The notes under the pieces are model-generated. The model saw nothing but the letters and a program-made list of their open reading frames with translations, was not told where the DNA came from and ran no database searches. From positions 1 through 36,557 of the forward strand of contig SVQF01000008.1 of the NCBI GenBank assembly GCA_015065445.1: a DNA stretch of 36,557 nucleotides, given 5' to 3'. This DNA comes from Oscillospiraceae bacterium (lineage in GTDB: Bacteria > Bacillota > Clostridia > Oscillospirales > Acutalibacteraceae). Both the position numbers and the translations under genes were made by a program. Of this stretch, positions 7,543-18,614 are shown in pieces. How positions within the stretch are numbered: position 1 is the stretch's first letter; the number at the start of each line of letters is the position of its first letter.

Positions 7543-9182
7543 GTTGTTGTTTCAACCTTTGTTGAAACGCCGTAATTGTCATTTGTGATTGTATTGTACA
7601 TCGCACTGTCGCCTTCGCTGTAAAATCCTGTTTCGGGGCAGGTGGCAGTGTCGGGTCTGATGTGAGCAAGCGTGATGTTTGACTTGCCGTAAATGATTGC
7701 CTGCAGATTATATGCGTCAGCAGGATAGTCGGGACGCCATACCCACTGACCGTAATATGTGCCGCCCTTAAGATTATTTTCGGGTATGTTCTGCATATAA
7801 ACGTCGTACTTCAGCCATCCCTGTGTAAACGCATACTCAGCAATCTTCTTAAGTTCGTTAACCGTAAAGTTTGTGTTTACGTACGGCACAAGTTTTACAA
7901 GCACTTTTATAAGTTTTGTAAGCGAGCTGTCTTTCATCTGATTAAAAATCTGAATAAGACAGGTTTTCTGTCTGTCGGCACGCATATTGTCCGAGTCGAG
8001 CTTTCTTATGCGGCAGTAAGCGAGTGCCTGCTTACCGTTAAGTTTCTGCTTGCCCTTGTTACCTTCAAATTCCTTTTCTATAGTAACGTGGCCGTAACGT
8101 GACTGATGATTGTTTATTTCGTTAATCTCTGCCTGCGTGAGTTCAAGAGTAACGCCGCCGAGTTCGTCAATAATGCTTTCAAAAGAATCAAAGTTAACAA
8201 TTACGTAGTTGTTAATATCAATCTTGTAAAGGCTTTCAACGCAGTTGATATAAGCGTTGAGGTCGCCCGTTGACATAGCACCGTTGATTTTTCCGAACTG
8301 ACCTGTTTCGGTCTTGCCTTTTTCGGTCTCCCAGTATGCCCAGGCGTCACGCAGAATCGACGTGAGTGTAATCTGCTTTGTGTCGATGTTTACGCTCGCA
8401 ATAATTGCCGAGTCGGCACGTGTGCCTTCGTCAAGAATCTTTTTGCCTCGGGTGTCTTCACCTATAAGCATTACGTTAAGCACGTGAGTTGATTTGCACG
8501 GACCGCCGTTGTAGTACCAGGTTTTAATCATATCCTGCAGCGACGCAAGTTCGGTTGCCTCGGTTTCGTAAATCGGGTCAAAAGATTCTTCGAGTTCTTT
8601 CATACCTTCCCACTTTTTGTCAGTGGTTGCAAGGGTGCTGCCTTCGCCGTCGGCAATCTGCTCAAACAGTCTGTTGACCATTGAGTTTGCAATAATTCCT
8701 GCAACAACAAGCAGTGCAATAATCGCAGCGATTACCAAAAGGGTAATCTTTTTGCCCTTCGACATCTTTTTATTAGGCTCGCCGTCCTCTTCTTCCCCAT
8801 CGGTTTCGGGGATATCGTCGTTCTCTTCGGTGATGTCCATAATATTTATTGCATTTTCTTCTGTTTCAGCTGCAGGTTCATCAACCGCAGCCTCAACATC
8901 TTCTTCGCTGTCTGCAGGGGTTTCGTCAGCGGCTGTTTCCTCTGCAAAAGTGTTTTCTTCGGGAGCCGCTTCTGTTACGGTTTCAGGCGTTTCGTCCGCT
9001 GCAATTTCTTCTGCCGTGGCAGTTTCGCCTTCTGTTTTAGTTACGTCAGGGATTTCGTCAACAGCCTTTTCGCTTTGGTTGTTAAGTTTAGATGCCGCCT
9101 GCTCCGTGTGCAAGGCGTTCTCTTCTTCTCTACGCTTTTTTACTTCGGAGAGAATATCATCAATATTGTATTCCTTATCCAA
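7527..9182 (-). CDS. LCP (LytR-CpsA-Psr) family protein with long acidic N-terminus
   Basis: LCP proteins transfer undecaprenyl-linked glycopolymers (wall teichoic acid or capsule) to peptidoglycan outside the cell. The 551-residue protein has an unusually long, low-complexity acidic cytoplasmic region (about 25-135, rich in Glu/Ala/Thr/Asp), a basic stop (NKKMSKGKK), one membrane helix (146-166) and an extracellular LCP domain from about 230. Motifs include VMLIGEDTRG, RADSAIIASVNI, LTSILRDAW, and CRIRKLDSDNMRADRQK carrying the catalytic arginines. The start is a TTG at 9182 with AGAGGAG at good spacing. It follows gyrA by 88 bases with no strong terminator between, so some readthrough is possible. 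The attached polymer is unknown. Confidence 0.9.
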   Translation of the reverse strand: MDKEYNIDDILSEVKKRREEENALHTEQAASKLNNQSEKAVDEIPDVTKTEGETATAEEIAADETPETVTEAAPEENTFAEETAADETPADSEEDVEAAVDEPAAETEENAINIMDITEENDDIPETDGEEEDGEPNKKMSKGKKITLLVIAAIIALLVVAGIIANSMVNRLFEQIADGEGSTLATTDKKWEGMKELEESFDPIYETEATELASLQDMIKTWYYNGGPCKSTHVLNVMLIGEDTRGKKILDEGTRADSAIIASVNIDTKQITLTSILRDAWAYWETEKGKTETGQFGKINGAMSTGDLNAYINCVESLYKIDINNYVIVNFDSFESIIDELGGVTLELTQAEINEINNHQSRYGHVTIEKEFEGNKGKQKLNGKQALAYCRIRKLDSDNMRADRQKTCLIQIFNQMKDSSLTKLIKVLVKLVPYVNTNFTVNELKKIAEYAFTQGWLKYDVYMQNIPENNLKGGTYYGQWVWRPDYPADAYNLQAIIYGKSNITLAHIRPDTATCPETGFYSEGDSAMYNTITNDNYGVSTKVETTTKKED

Positions 9183-9270
9183 TATGATTCTCCTCTAAAT
9201 GTGTTATGGGTATATTAATACCCGTAAATAATTGCGTTGCTTTTAATTCGCAGTGAATAATTTGTTAATA

Positions 9271-11805
9271 TTATTCCTCTGCGGTTGCCGTATCTTCGGT
9301 CGGCTGTGCTGCAGTTTGCTCGGCAACGTCTGCCGCCGTTTCGTCTGCAACTTCCTCAACCTCTTCTTCCTCGTACTTATCTACGATTGAAAGGGTTGCA
9401 ACTTTTTCGCCGTCATTTACACGCATAACCTTTACGCCCTTGCCCGGACGCTTAACCTCTGAAATCTGTTCTGCGTGCGTGCGGATAACAATACCGTCTG
9501 TGGTAATCATAATAACGTCGTTGTCGTTGTCAACCGGGGCAATCATTGCAACCTTTCCAAACTGCTCTGTGCGGTAGTTGATAAGACCTTTACCCGCTCT
9601 TGACTGAACACGGTAGTCCGAAAATTCGCTCTTTCTTCCGTAGCCCGTTTCGCTTACCGTAAGCAGCTGCTTGCCAGGAACGGATACCGCAAAGCCAACA
9701 ACGTAATCGTTTTCTTTAAGCTGAATTGCCTTTACGCCACGTGCTGTTCTGCCGATTAGTCTTGCGTCGCTTTCGTTAAAGCAGATTGCCATACCGTCGT
9801 GCGTTGCAACAATAAGCTGACGCTCGCCGTCGGTAACGTCAACCCAGCAGAGCTCGTCGCCCTCGTCAAGATTGATTGCTATGATGCCGCTCTTTCTGAT
9901 GTGGTCGTACTGATTAATAGCGGTACGCTTGATTATACCGTTACGGGTAACCATACACAGATATGCTCTGTCCTCTTCGCTCGGAATCTTGACCATTGCC
10001 GATACGGTTTCGTCCTGTTCGAGCGGAAGAAGGTTAACAACGTTCATACCCTTGCTTGTGCGTGACGCCTCGGGAATCTGGTAACCCTTCATCTTAAACA
10101 CTTTACCCTTGTTGGTAAAGATAAGCACAAAGTCGTGAGTTGAGCAGGTGAACATTGTTTTTGCATAGTCTTCCTCACGGCGTGACATTCCTGTGATTCC
10201 CTTGCCGCCACGGTTCTGAGCCTTGTAGGTGTCAACCGTCTGGCGTTTCATATATCCTCTTTCGGTGAGGGTGAGGATGCAGTCCTCTACAGGAATAAGG
10301 TCTTCGTCGTCAACGTCGCCTGTGAATGCCGAAATCTCGGTGCGACGTTCGTCGCCGTACTTCTCGGCAATTTCACGTGACTCTTCTTTTATAATATCAA
10401 GTATTCTGCTCTCGTGTGCAAGAATATCAAGATAATCCTTGATTCTTGCGTGTAAATCGTCGAGTTCGTTAAGAATCTTTTCGATTTCAAGACCTGCGAG
10501 CTGACCTAAACGGTATGCAACAATTGCACTTGCCTGCGGGTCGTCAAAACCGAACTTGTCCATAATTGCCTGTTTTGCCTCAGCCTGACCGCCCTTGCAG
10601 GCACGGATTGTTGCAATAACGTCGTCAACAATATCTATTGCCTTTGCAAGACCTTCGAGTATGTGGGCTCTCTCCTGAGCTTTTCTGAGGTCAAATTCAG
10701 TACGCCTTTTTATTATATCCTTCTGGAAGGCAATATATTTTTCAAGAATCTGCTTAAGATTCATTACCTTAGGCACGCCGTCGTCAAGTGCAAGCAGAAT
10801 TGTACCGAAAGTAACCTGCATATCCGTAAGCTTGTACAGATTGTTAAGTACAACCTGTGCGTTTGCGTCACGCTTAACGGTAACTTCAATATGCATTCCC
10901 CGGCGGTCGGAGTAATCCTGAACGTCCGCAACGCCTTCAAGCCTTTTTTCTTTAACAAGGTCTGCAATTCTAGTGATAAGTCTTGCCTTGTTTACACCGT
11001 ACGGAATTTCGGTAACAACAATCTTAAAGCGGTCACCCTTAGCTTCAACAATTTCGGCACGGGCTCTCACATAGATTTTGCCACGGCCTGTTGCATAAGC
11101 CTCACGAATGCCCTTTGCACCCATAATGATGCCTGCAGTCGGGAAGTCGGGACCTTTGATATGCTGCATAAGGTCTTCAAGCTCAGCCTCGGGATTGTCG
11201 ATAAGGCAGCACATACCCTCAACAACCTCACGCATATTGTGAGGCGGAATATTTGTTGCCATACCTACTGCAATACCCGACGAACCGTTTACAAGCAGGT
11301 TTGGAAAACGTGCGGGCAAAACAGTCGGCTCGTTTTCGGTGTCATCAAAGTTAGGAGCCCAGTCAACTGTGTCCTTCTTGATGTCGTCAAGCATTTTAAG
11401 TGCGGTTTTGCTCAGTCTGCTTTCGGTATAACGGTAAGCAGCAGGCGGGTCGCCGTCAATAGAGCCGAAGTTGCCGTGACCGTCAACAAGAATATGTCTC
11501 ATCGAGAAGGTCTGGGCAAGCCTTACCATTGCGTCGTAAACAGATGCGTCGCCGTGCGGATGGTAGTGACCCAGCACGTCACCGACAGTGGTAGCACATT
11601 TTCTGTACGGACTTGTCGGGTACAGACCGTTTTTGTACATTGCATAAAGTATTCTTCTGTGAACGGGTTTAAGACCGTCACGCACATCAGGCAGTGCACG
11701 TGACACAATAACGCTCATTGAGTAGTCAAGGAACGCCTTGCGTATCTCACTGCTGATTTCTACATCTACGATTTTTTGATTATCATAGCGGATTTCTTCG
11801 TTCAT
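9271..11805 (-). CDS. gyrA: DNA gyrase subunit A
   Basis: Breakage-reunion subunit of gyrase, 844 residues. The catalytic tyrosine is Y126 in AAYRYTE. The quinolone-resistance region reads [14 protein letters not shown] (83-96), so alanine 87 occupies the position of E. coli Ser83 and aspartate 91 that of Asp87. The C-terminal beta-pinwheel includes the GyrA box QNRGGKG. The tail (about 805-844) is very acidic. The ATG at 11805 has AGGAGA. It follows gyrB on the same strand, but 288 bases carrying a repeat and a gyrB tail copy separate them. Confidence 0.98.
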   Translation of the reverse strand: MNEEIRYDNQKIVDVEISSEIRKAFLDYSMSVIVSRALPDVRDGLKPVHRRILYAMYKNGLYPTSPYRKCATTVGDVLGHYHPHGDASVYDAMVRLAQTFSMRHILVDGHGNFGSIDGDPPAAYRYTESRLSKTALKMLDDIKKDTVDWAPNFDDTENEPTVLPARFPNLLVNGSSGIAVGMATNIPPHNMREVVEGMCCLIDNPEAELEDLMQHIKGPDFPTAGIIMGAKGIREAYATGRGKIYVRARAEIVEAKGDRFKIVVTEIPYGVNKARLITRIADLVKEKRLEGVADVQDYSDRRGMHIEVTVKRDANAQVVLNNLYKLTDMQVTFGTILLALDDGVPKVMNLKQILEKYIAFQKDIIKRRTEFDLRKAQERAHILEGLAKAIDIVDDVIATIRACKGGQAEAKQAIMDKFGFDDPQASAIVAYRLGQLAGLEIEKILNELDDLHARIKDYLDILAHESRILDIIKEESREIAEKYGDERRTEISAFTGDVDDEDLIPVEDCILTLTERGYMKRQTVDTYKAQNRGGKGITGMSRREEDYAKTMFTCSTHDFVLIFTNKGKVFKMKGYQIPEASRTSKGMNVVNLLPLEQDETVSAMVKIPSEEDRAYLCMVTRNGIIKRTAINQYDHIRKSGIIAINLDEGDELCWVDVTDGERQLIVATHDGMAICFNESDARLIGRTARGVKAIQLKENDYVVGFAVSVPGKQLLTVSETGYGRKSEFSDYRVQSRAGKGLINYRTEQFGKVAMIAPVDNDNDVIMITTDGIVIRTHAEQISEVKRPGKGVKVMRVNDGEKVATLSIVDKYEEEEVEEVADETAADVAEQTAAQPTEDTATAEE

Positions 11806-11820
11806 ATATAATCTCCTAAA

Positions 11821-11934
11821 ATTATGAATTATGAGTTATGAATGATGAATTGATGTTACTCGCTTCGCTCAAACAATAATAATCGGGCGAGGGCAACGCC
11901 CTCCATAAATTCATAATTTATCATTCATAATTAA
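11821..11934. repeat. Dispersed palindromic intergenic repeat (copy 2)
   Basis: This part of the gyrB-gyrA gap has AT-rich inverted arms (left arm from attatgaattatgag, right arm ending tcattcataatta) around the GC core gagggcaacgccctc. Bases 11833-11853 match 681-701 (opposite strand) exactly over 21 positions. The element abuts the stop codon of the gyrB tail copy at 11931. Type of element unknown. Confidence 0.7.
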
Positions 11935-11972
11935 ACATCAAGGTTTTGTACAAATTTTGCGTTGCTCTCAAT
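11931..11972 (-). pseudogene. Second copy of the last 13 gyrB codons plus stop
   Basis: Read on the minus strand this encodes [13 protein letters not shown]-stop, against [13 protein letters not shown]-stop at the functional gyrB end (12094-12135). Eight of 13 sense codons differ, seven of them synonymously (for example aag/aaa, gtc/gta, cag/caa, tta/ctt, gac/gat). Upstream of this stretch the similarity stops. It is therefore a genuine gyrB 3' terminus, not chance, left in the gap before gyrA. Confidence 0.85.
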
Positions 11973-12014
11973 AACGATACTACTACGGATTACACAGTTG
12001 TGCTCTCGTCTACG

Positions 12015-12057
12015 AAACAGTCCACCGGACTGTTTCTCCCAAATCAAAGATTTGGAG
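12015..12057. repeat. Two tandem perfect hairpins in the gyrB-gyrA gap
   Basis: GAAACAGTCC-ACC-GGACTGTTTC (10-bp stem) is followed at once by CCAAATC-AAA-GATTTGG (7-bp stem). There is no T-run on either strand, so these do not look like standard terminators. They resemble REP-type hairpins and sit between the functional gyrB end and its tail copy. Confidence 0.7.
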
Positions 12058-12063
12058 CCTCGT

Positions 12064-14097
<2,034 letters not shown>

Positions 14098-14114
14098 TTA
14101 TCTCCTTGATAATT

Positions 14115-14348
14115 CTACTTACTTCTCTTATATAATGTATTTGTATTAATAGGACTTACGTAAACCGCCTCGTCTGTTACAACAAAACTCTTAGGCAAGT
14201 CGTAATTAACATAAATAACTCTTTTGTCTTTTTCGGCTTTTGACAGATAATCACGGGTCGCCTTGTTGACCGTTGACGTGTCCATATCAAAAATGCCTAT
14301 AATATTTTTGTCGGTAATAACCGTATCTTCACCTAAATGTAAATACAT
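14115..14348 (-). CDS. remB: RemB/YaaB-type DUF370 protein
   Basis: A 77-residue DUF370 protein between recF and gyrB, the same position as yaaB/remB in Bacillus. It opens MYLHLGEDTVITDKNIIGIF, then VNKATRDYL, and ends with VVTDEAVYVSPINTNTLYKR, matching the family from end to end. RemA/RemB proteins are small DNA-binding or matrix-gene regulators in B. subtilis; the role in this organism is not known. The ATG at 14348 has a modest AGGTAAAG ribosome site. It lies 20 bases before gyrB and 26 after recF, so it is part of the same transcript. Confidence 0.9.
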   Translation of the reverse strand: MYLHLGEDTVITDKNIIGIFDMDTSTVNKATRDYLSKAEKDKRVIYVNYDLPKSFVVTDEAVYVSPINTNTLYKRSK

Positions 14349-14374
14349 TCTTTACCTGCTTTTTTGTCGGTATT

Positions 14375-15463
14375 TTATAATTCTATTTTTCCGTTATTAA
14401 TCTGAATCGTTTTACCGTCTTTAAGACGTAAAATCTGCTCCTTATCGCAGCAGGTTATAAACACCTGCAAGCCGTCAATCCTGTTTAATATGTAATCCTG
14501 ACGTTTTTCGTCAAGTTCACTCATAACATCGTCAAGAAGGGCAATCGGTTTTTCACCCGTCATCTGTTCAAGCAGTGCAGCCTCTGCAAGTTTAAGTGCA
14601 AGTACACAGCTGCGTTGCTGACCCTGCGATGCGTATTTGCGTGCCGAATTTCCGTTAATCAAAACGTCAATATCGTCACGGTGAGCACCCACAGACGTTG
14701 TTTTATTCTGCAAATCCTGAACTTTATTTTCCTCAAGCTGCAAAAGAATATTTTTTTCAATTTCAGAGACATCGCAAATTTTATTTGCCGAGCCGATATA
14801 ATTAATATCTATCTCTTCGGTACCGCTGCTGATTCCGCTGTAAATATCTTTAACAAACGGGGTAATCGCCTCAATATATCTGAGCCTCTGATAAACAATC
14901 TTTGCACCTGTTTTTGCAAGATTTGTGTTCCATATGTAAAGCATGGAATCAAGTTCGGGATTCTGATAAATATCTTTAAGCAGATTATTTCGCTGTGCAA
15001 GCGACCTGTTATAATCTTTAAGCAGATTTTTATATCCGCTTTTAATCTGGCAAAGTGCCGAATCAATAAACTTCCGTCTTTCAGCAGGTCCATCCTTAAT
15101 CATACTCAGGTGAACGGGTGAAAATATTACTGCTTTAATTTCATCACCAAGCGATGCGGCACTTTTCTTTTTTATCTGATTAAGCGTAGCTTCACGCCTG
15201 CCTTTAATAACAAGCTGTGCCGTCTGCTCTCTGCCCGAACTTTCAAATTCAATACTGAGTTTTGATAATTCGCTGCCGAATTTTACAAGTTCTTTATCCT
15301 TTACACCTCTGAAACTTTTTGCTCCGGTAAAAAGATAAAGTGCCTCTATTAAATTTGTTTTACCCTGAGCATTTTCGCCCCATATGATATTAACGTCGTC
15401 AAATGCAGCGTCAAGATATTCTATATTGCGAAAATCTTTAATTTCAATTTTCTTTATTTTCAT
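14375..15463 (-). CDS. recF: DNA replication and repair protein RecF
   Basis: SMC-like ATPase that loads RecA at gaps, 362 residues. Walker A is GENAQGKTN (29-37), the ABC signature region is ASQGQQRSCVLALKLAE, and Walker B is IALLDDVMSELD. The start overlaps the 3' end of rlbA by 20 bases (ATG within rlbA's terminal codons). No Shine-Dalgarno is evident at that ATG, so it is probably translated by coupling. Order dnaN-rlbA-recF-remB-gyrB is the standard Firmicute order. Confidence 0.97.
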   Translation of the reverse strand: MKIKKIEIKDFRNIEYLDAAFDDVNIIWGENAQGKTNLIEALYLFTGAKSFRGVKDKELVKFGSELSKLSIEFESSGREQTAQLVIKGRREATLNQIKKKSAASLGDEIKAVIFSPVHLSMIKDGPAERRKFIDSALCQIKSGYKNLLKDYNRSLAQRNNLLKDIYQNPELDSMLYIWNTNLAKTGAKIVYQRLRYIEAITPFVKDIYSGISSGTEEIDINYIGSANKICDVSEIEKNILLQLEENKVQDLQNKTTSVGAHRDDIDVLINGNSARKYASQGQQRSCVLALKLAEAALLEQMTGEKPIALLDDVMSELDEKRQDYILNRIDGLQVFITCCDKEQILRLKDGKTIQINNGKIEL

Positions 15464-15701
15464 TTATAATCTGATAGTCGGTGCCAAACGCAGTTACAAC
15501 GTCGCCGTCACGGAGTTTTTTTCCTCTTGCAGTACATATTTCACCGTTAACACGGATAATACCGTCCTGAATAAACTCCTTTGCCTGTCCGCCTGTTTCG
15601 CTGATACCTTTGAATTTCAAAAAAGACTGCAGTTGAATAAAATCAGTATTAATTATAACTGTTTCTTTAATGTGTTCTTTTGCTTTAACTTTAATTTTCA
15701 T
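15444..15701 (-). CDS. rlbA: S4-domain RNA-binding protein RlbA/YaaA
   Basis: 85-residue protein with a single S4 RNA-binding domain. The core runs from FIQLQSFLKFKGISETGGQA to IIRVNGEICTARGKKLRDGD and the ending VVTAFG, all typical of the YaaA/RlbA family found between dnaN and recF. It has been connected with ribosome assembly in B. subtilis; that is family knowledge. The ATG at 15701 overlaps the dnaN stop region by 11 bases, with GAGG upstream inside dnaN, so it is coupled to dnaN. Its end overlaps recF by 20 bases. Confidence 0.93.
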   Translation of the reverse strand: MKIKVKAKEHIKETVIINTDFIQLQSFLKFKGISETGGQAKEFIQDGIIRVNGEICTARGKKLRDGDVVTAFGTDYQIINENKEN

Positions 15702-16803
15702 TACGCAGCCTCATCGGAAGTACAAGGAAAAGGAAGTTGTCGCCGTTTATCGGCATAATCTTAACAGGGCTGACAGGTCCTGCAAGTTCAATTTTAACTT
15801 CGTCTGTATCTGATGCGTTGAGTGCGTCAAGCATAAACTTTGAGTTAAAGCCTATTTCAACCCTGTCGCCGGATGTGTTTGCGTGCGTGTAGTCAACAAA
15901 ACGTCCAAGACTTGAAACTGTTGAAACTCTCATCTGGTCGTTGTCAAACATACATCTTATCGGGTTTTTCTGATTGTTTTCAATAACGGGAAGAGTACGC
16001 TGAATACAGTTTACTGCGTCGTTGGTGTTAATAAGCACAGTTGTTGTAATTGCCTTTGGCAACGCACTCTTGTAATCAAGAAATTCACCGTCAAGAAGTC
16101 GGCTTATAATAGAATAATTTTCTGTTTCAAATACTATATGTCTTTTGCCTACGCTTACGCTGATTTTTTTGTCTTCGTCGCCGCTTAAAAGTTTAAGCAG
16201 TTCTCTTATTGTTTTCTTTGGAACAATAAATTCAAGTTCTTCTCCGTCGTAGTTAACCTTTTCTTTTCTGATAGCAAGACGGTAACCGTCAACGCCTATA
16301 AGAGTAAATTCGTTTTTCTTAATGTCAAACTTCAGACCTGTGTAAACAGGTTTGCCGCTTTCACTGTCTGCAACTGCAAATATTGTCTGGCTAACCATTG
16401 ACTGAAACATTTTTTGCTCAAATTCAAGTGCAGTTCCGCCGTTTACTGACGGAAGTTCAGGATAATCGTTTGCGTCTATTCCTGTAATATTATACTGTGC
16501 TGCACCGCTGATAATTGAAACCGAAACTCCGTTTGTTTCAATAGTTACATACTCGTCTGCAAGTTTGTTTATAATGTCGCAAAAAACTTTTGCGTTAATA
16601 ACAATATCGCCTGCCTCAACAACATCAACGCTCATAATTGTGTTAATGCCGAATTCAAAGTCATAACCCGTAAGGCTGAGCGTGTCGGAACCGCATTCAA
16701 TAAGTATACCTTCTATTGTAGGAATTGTAACCTTTGTGCTTACTGCACGCATTACGTTGTTGCATGCTACAGAAAGCTCTTTAGTATTGCAAGTAAATTT
16801 CAT
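15691..16803 (-). CDS. dnaN: DNA polymerase III beta sliding clamp
   Basis: Ring-shaped processivity clamp, 370 residues in three related domains. The first begins MKFTCNTKELSVACNNVMRA, and the protein ends INGDNFLFLVLPMRLRNEN, whose VLPMRL is the conserved C-terminal peptide-binding edge. I use the ATG at 16803, which has AAAGGA 9 bases upstream; a longer in-frame TTG at 16830 would add nine residues not usual in the family and would lie upstream of that ribosome site. It follows dnaA by 252 bases, a gap that holds the DnaA-box-like cluster. Confidence 0.97.
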   Translation of the reverse strand: MKFTCNTKELSVACNNVMRAVSTKVTIPTIEGILIECGSDTLSLTGYDFEFGINTIMSVDVVEAGDIVINAKVFCDIINKLADEYVTIETNGVSVSIISGAAQYNITGIDANDYPELPSVNGGTALEFEQKMFQSMVSQTIFAVADSESGKPVYTGLKFDIKKNEFTLIGVDGYRLAIRKEKVNYDGEELEFIVPKKTIRELLKLLSGDEDKKISVSVGKRHIVFETENYSIISRLLDGEFLDYKSALPKAITTTVLINTNDAVNCIQRTLPVIENNQKNPIRCMFDNDQMRVSTVSSLGRFVDYTHANTSGDRVEIGFNSKFMLDALNASDTDEVKIELAGPVSPVKIMPINGDNFLFLVLPMRLRNEN

Positions 16804-16869
16804 TTTGATAAATCCTTTCCGTATTTTCAAAAAAGTAAAAATTTGCTGTTATTTCATAATATTGTCTTT

Positions 16870-17054
16870 TAGTTTTAGTAGTATAGGCGGTGCAAAATGT
16901 TTAAAACTTTAATTTGCCTTTTATTACCGCCGAATTTTTATAAACATCAGGTAATTATTTTTTGTAGATAAAATGTTTACGTTGTAGAAAACCAAAACTT
17001 TAAACATACCGTGTTTAAAACTAAAATGTTTAAAACTAAAATTATGTAGAAAAC
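16870..17054. other. Probable oriC unit between dnaA and dnaN
   Basis: The gap contains many 9-mers ending in ACA (minus-strand reading): TTTTAAACA at 16898-16906, 17012-17020 and 17027-17035; TTATCTACA at 16963-16971; TTTTCTACA at 16983-16991 and 17045-17053; and a plus-strand CTTTAAACA at 16998-17006. All but one face the same way. Only TTATCTACA is within one base of the consensus TTATCCACA. Next to the box at 16898 is a GC cluster (ggcgg, 16886-16890) and then TTTTAGTAGTATAGG (16873-16887), which reads 3'-GAT repeats like a DnaA-trio. This order (boxes, GC cluster, trios, AT-rich DNA) is that of the B. subtilis basal unwinding system. Function is inferred. Confidence 0.7.
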
Positions 17055-17055
17055 T

Positions 17056-18393
17056 TTATTGGTAATCTTTAATGTTATTAATGATATCAAGCACCTGAGA
17101 ATTAAGAGTAGAATTCTGCTTTAACGTCTCGCTCAGTTTGTTTACATTGTACATAACGGTTGAATGTTCACGGTTAAATTCCTTACCAATATCCTTGTAA
17201 CTGATATTTGTAACTTCACGAATAATATAAAAACACATTTTTCTTGCGTCCGAAACGTCTGCGTTATGTTTATTGCTGTAAATGTCTTCAACCGAAACTC
17301 CCGTAGTTCTGCTTACTTCGTCAACAATGCGGTTAATAGTAATCGGCACAGGCTGAACGTCGTTAAGCACATCTTTAATAGCAGTCTGTGCAAGTGCAAT
17401 ATTAGGTACTTCGTCGCCAAAAGCACACATTGCGTGCATCTTTTTTGTAATGCCTTCAAGCTGACGGATATTGGATTTAATACGCTCTGCAATAAAATTA
17501 ATAACAGGCTCGGGAATTTCAAAATTAAGAAGTTCCGCCTTACGTTTGATTATTGCACAGCGTGTTTCGTACTCCGGAATCTGAATGTCAACAATAAGTC
17601 CGCTTTCAAATCTGCCACGAAGTCGGTCAATAATTGATTTAATATCCTTTGGCGGACGGTCAGAAGTGAGCACAACCTGTTTGCCGTTATCAACAAGTGC
17701 GTTAAACGTGTGGAAAAATTCCCACTCGGTAGCCTCTTTACCTGCAATGTACTGAATGTCGTCTACAAGAAATACGTCAACGTTTCTGTACTTTTCACGG
17801 AATTCGTCCGTCTTTTTGTTTGAAAGTACGCCCATAAATTCATTAAGAAAATCTTCGCACCTTACGTAAACAACGTTCATATCGGGATATTCGTTTTTAA
17901 CCTGATAGCTGATTGCTTTAAGCAGGTGAGTTTTACCGAGTCCCGAATTACCGTAGATAAAAAGCGGATTGTATTTTGCAATTCCGTTATTTTTATTAAT
18001 TTGTCCGCCCGGGTCGCTTGCAATTGCTTTTGCTGCGGTGTAAGCAAACTTGTTTGAATTACCCACAATAAAGTTGTCAAAGGTAAATATTTCGTTTTTA
18101 AAATCAATAAGCGACTGCTTATTCTTTACCTCTTCGTCAATAAAGGATTCGGGCGAGTAATAGTACATATTTACACTGAAACCGCAAACTGTCTCAAACG
18201 CCTCTTTAAGTAAATCGTCATACTGCGAAACAACAGTATTCTTTTTGAATTCGTTTGTAAAGAAAATATGAGCCGTTCCGTCTTTAAAGTCGGTAAGTTT
18301 TACCGGCTCAATCCAAAGCTTATATGCTGTGGATGTTATATGTTCCTTACAATAGGCAAGTACGTTTTGCCAGAGGTCGTCAAAATTATCCAT
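17056..18393 (-). CDS. dnaA: Chromosomal replication initiator DnaA
   Basis: AAA+ initiator that binds DnaA boxes and melts oriC, 445 residues. Domain I is at the N-terminus (LWQNVLAYCKEHI...YKLWIEPV). Domain III has Walker A YGNSGLGKTH (147-156) and Walker B VFLVDDIQYI, plus sensor and arginine-finger segments. Domain IV is divergent where it reads DNA: the canonical GGRDHTTV is NREHSTV (407-413, one residue shorter), and the position of E. coli Arg399 is His376. The ATG at 18393 has only a distant AAAGG (15 bases), so translation may be weak. No Shine-Dalgarno is nearer. Confidence 0.97.
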   Translation of the reverse strand: MDNFDDLWQNVLAYCKEHITSTAYKLWIEPVKLTDFKDGTAHIFFTNEFKKNTVVSQYDDLLKEAFETVCGFSVNMYYYSPESFIDEEVKNKQSLIDFKNEIFTFDNFIVGNSNKFAYTAAKAIASDPGGQINKNNGIAKYNPLFIYGNSGLGKTHLLKAISYQVKNEYPDMNVVYVRCEDFLNEFMGVLSNKKTDEFREKYRNVDVFLVDDIQYIAGKEATEWEFFHTFNALVDNGKQVVLTSDRPPKDIKSIIDRLRGRFESGLIVDIQIPEYETRCAIIKRKAELLNFEIPEPVINFIAERIKSNIRQLEGITKKMHAMCAFGDEVPNIALAQTAIKDVLNDVQPVPITINRIVDEVSRTTGVSVEDIYSNKHNADVSDARKMCFYIIREVTNISYKDIGKEFNREHSTVMYNVNKLSETLKQNSTLNSQVLDIINNIKDYQ

Positions 18394-18446
18394 AATAAAT
18401 GCAAAAAGCCTTTCTGTTCAAAATAAGTTATAAAACGTCACTGTTA

Positions 18447-18475
18447 ATTATAATAAAAATTATTATTTTAGTCAA
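18447..18475 (-). promoter_or_regulatory. dnaA promoter
   Basis: Minus-strand -35 TTGACT (18470-18475), 17-base spacer, -10 TATAAT (18447-18452). Transcription would start near 18440, about 45 bases before the dnaA ATG. No convincing DnaA box lies in this upstream region; it is very AT-rich (18447-18540). Confidence 0.8.
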
Positions 18476-18543
18476 TATATATTTTAAATATTTTAATAAT
18501 TAAAAACATTAATATTTTAGTATGAATTAACAATACATTTTAC

Positions 18544-18572
18544 TTGCACTTTTATCGGCGGTAATATATAAT
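18544..18572 (+). promoter_or_regulatory. Promoter of the LCP-like/fol gene group
   Basis: -35 TTGCAC (18544-18549), 17-base spacer, -10 TATAAT (18567-18572). It diverges from the dnaA promoter and should start near 18579, before the LCP-like gene and the folE-folP-folB-folK run. Confidence 0.75.
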
Positions 18573-18614
18573 AAAAAATAATCACAAAAATATTATTTTT
18601 CGTGGAGATAATAA

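Noticed and set aside
9183-9270. Terminator between gyrA and the LCP gene
   Set aside because: Only a weak GGGTA/TACCC stem without a U-run; not listed as a terminator.
10663-11703. Open frame of 346 codons on the plus strand
   Set aside because: Antisense to gyrA, with low-complexity composition and no start signal.
18394-18614. DnaA-box cluster upstream of dnaA
   Set aside because: Very AT-rich and holds two divergent promoters, but no 9-mer close to TTATCCACA or to the window's own box variants.
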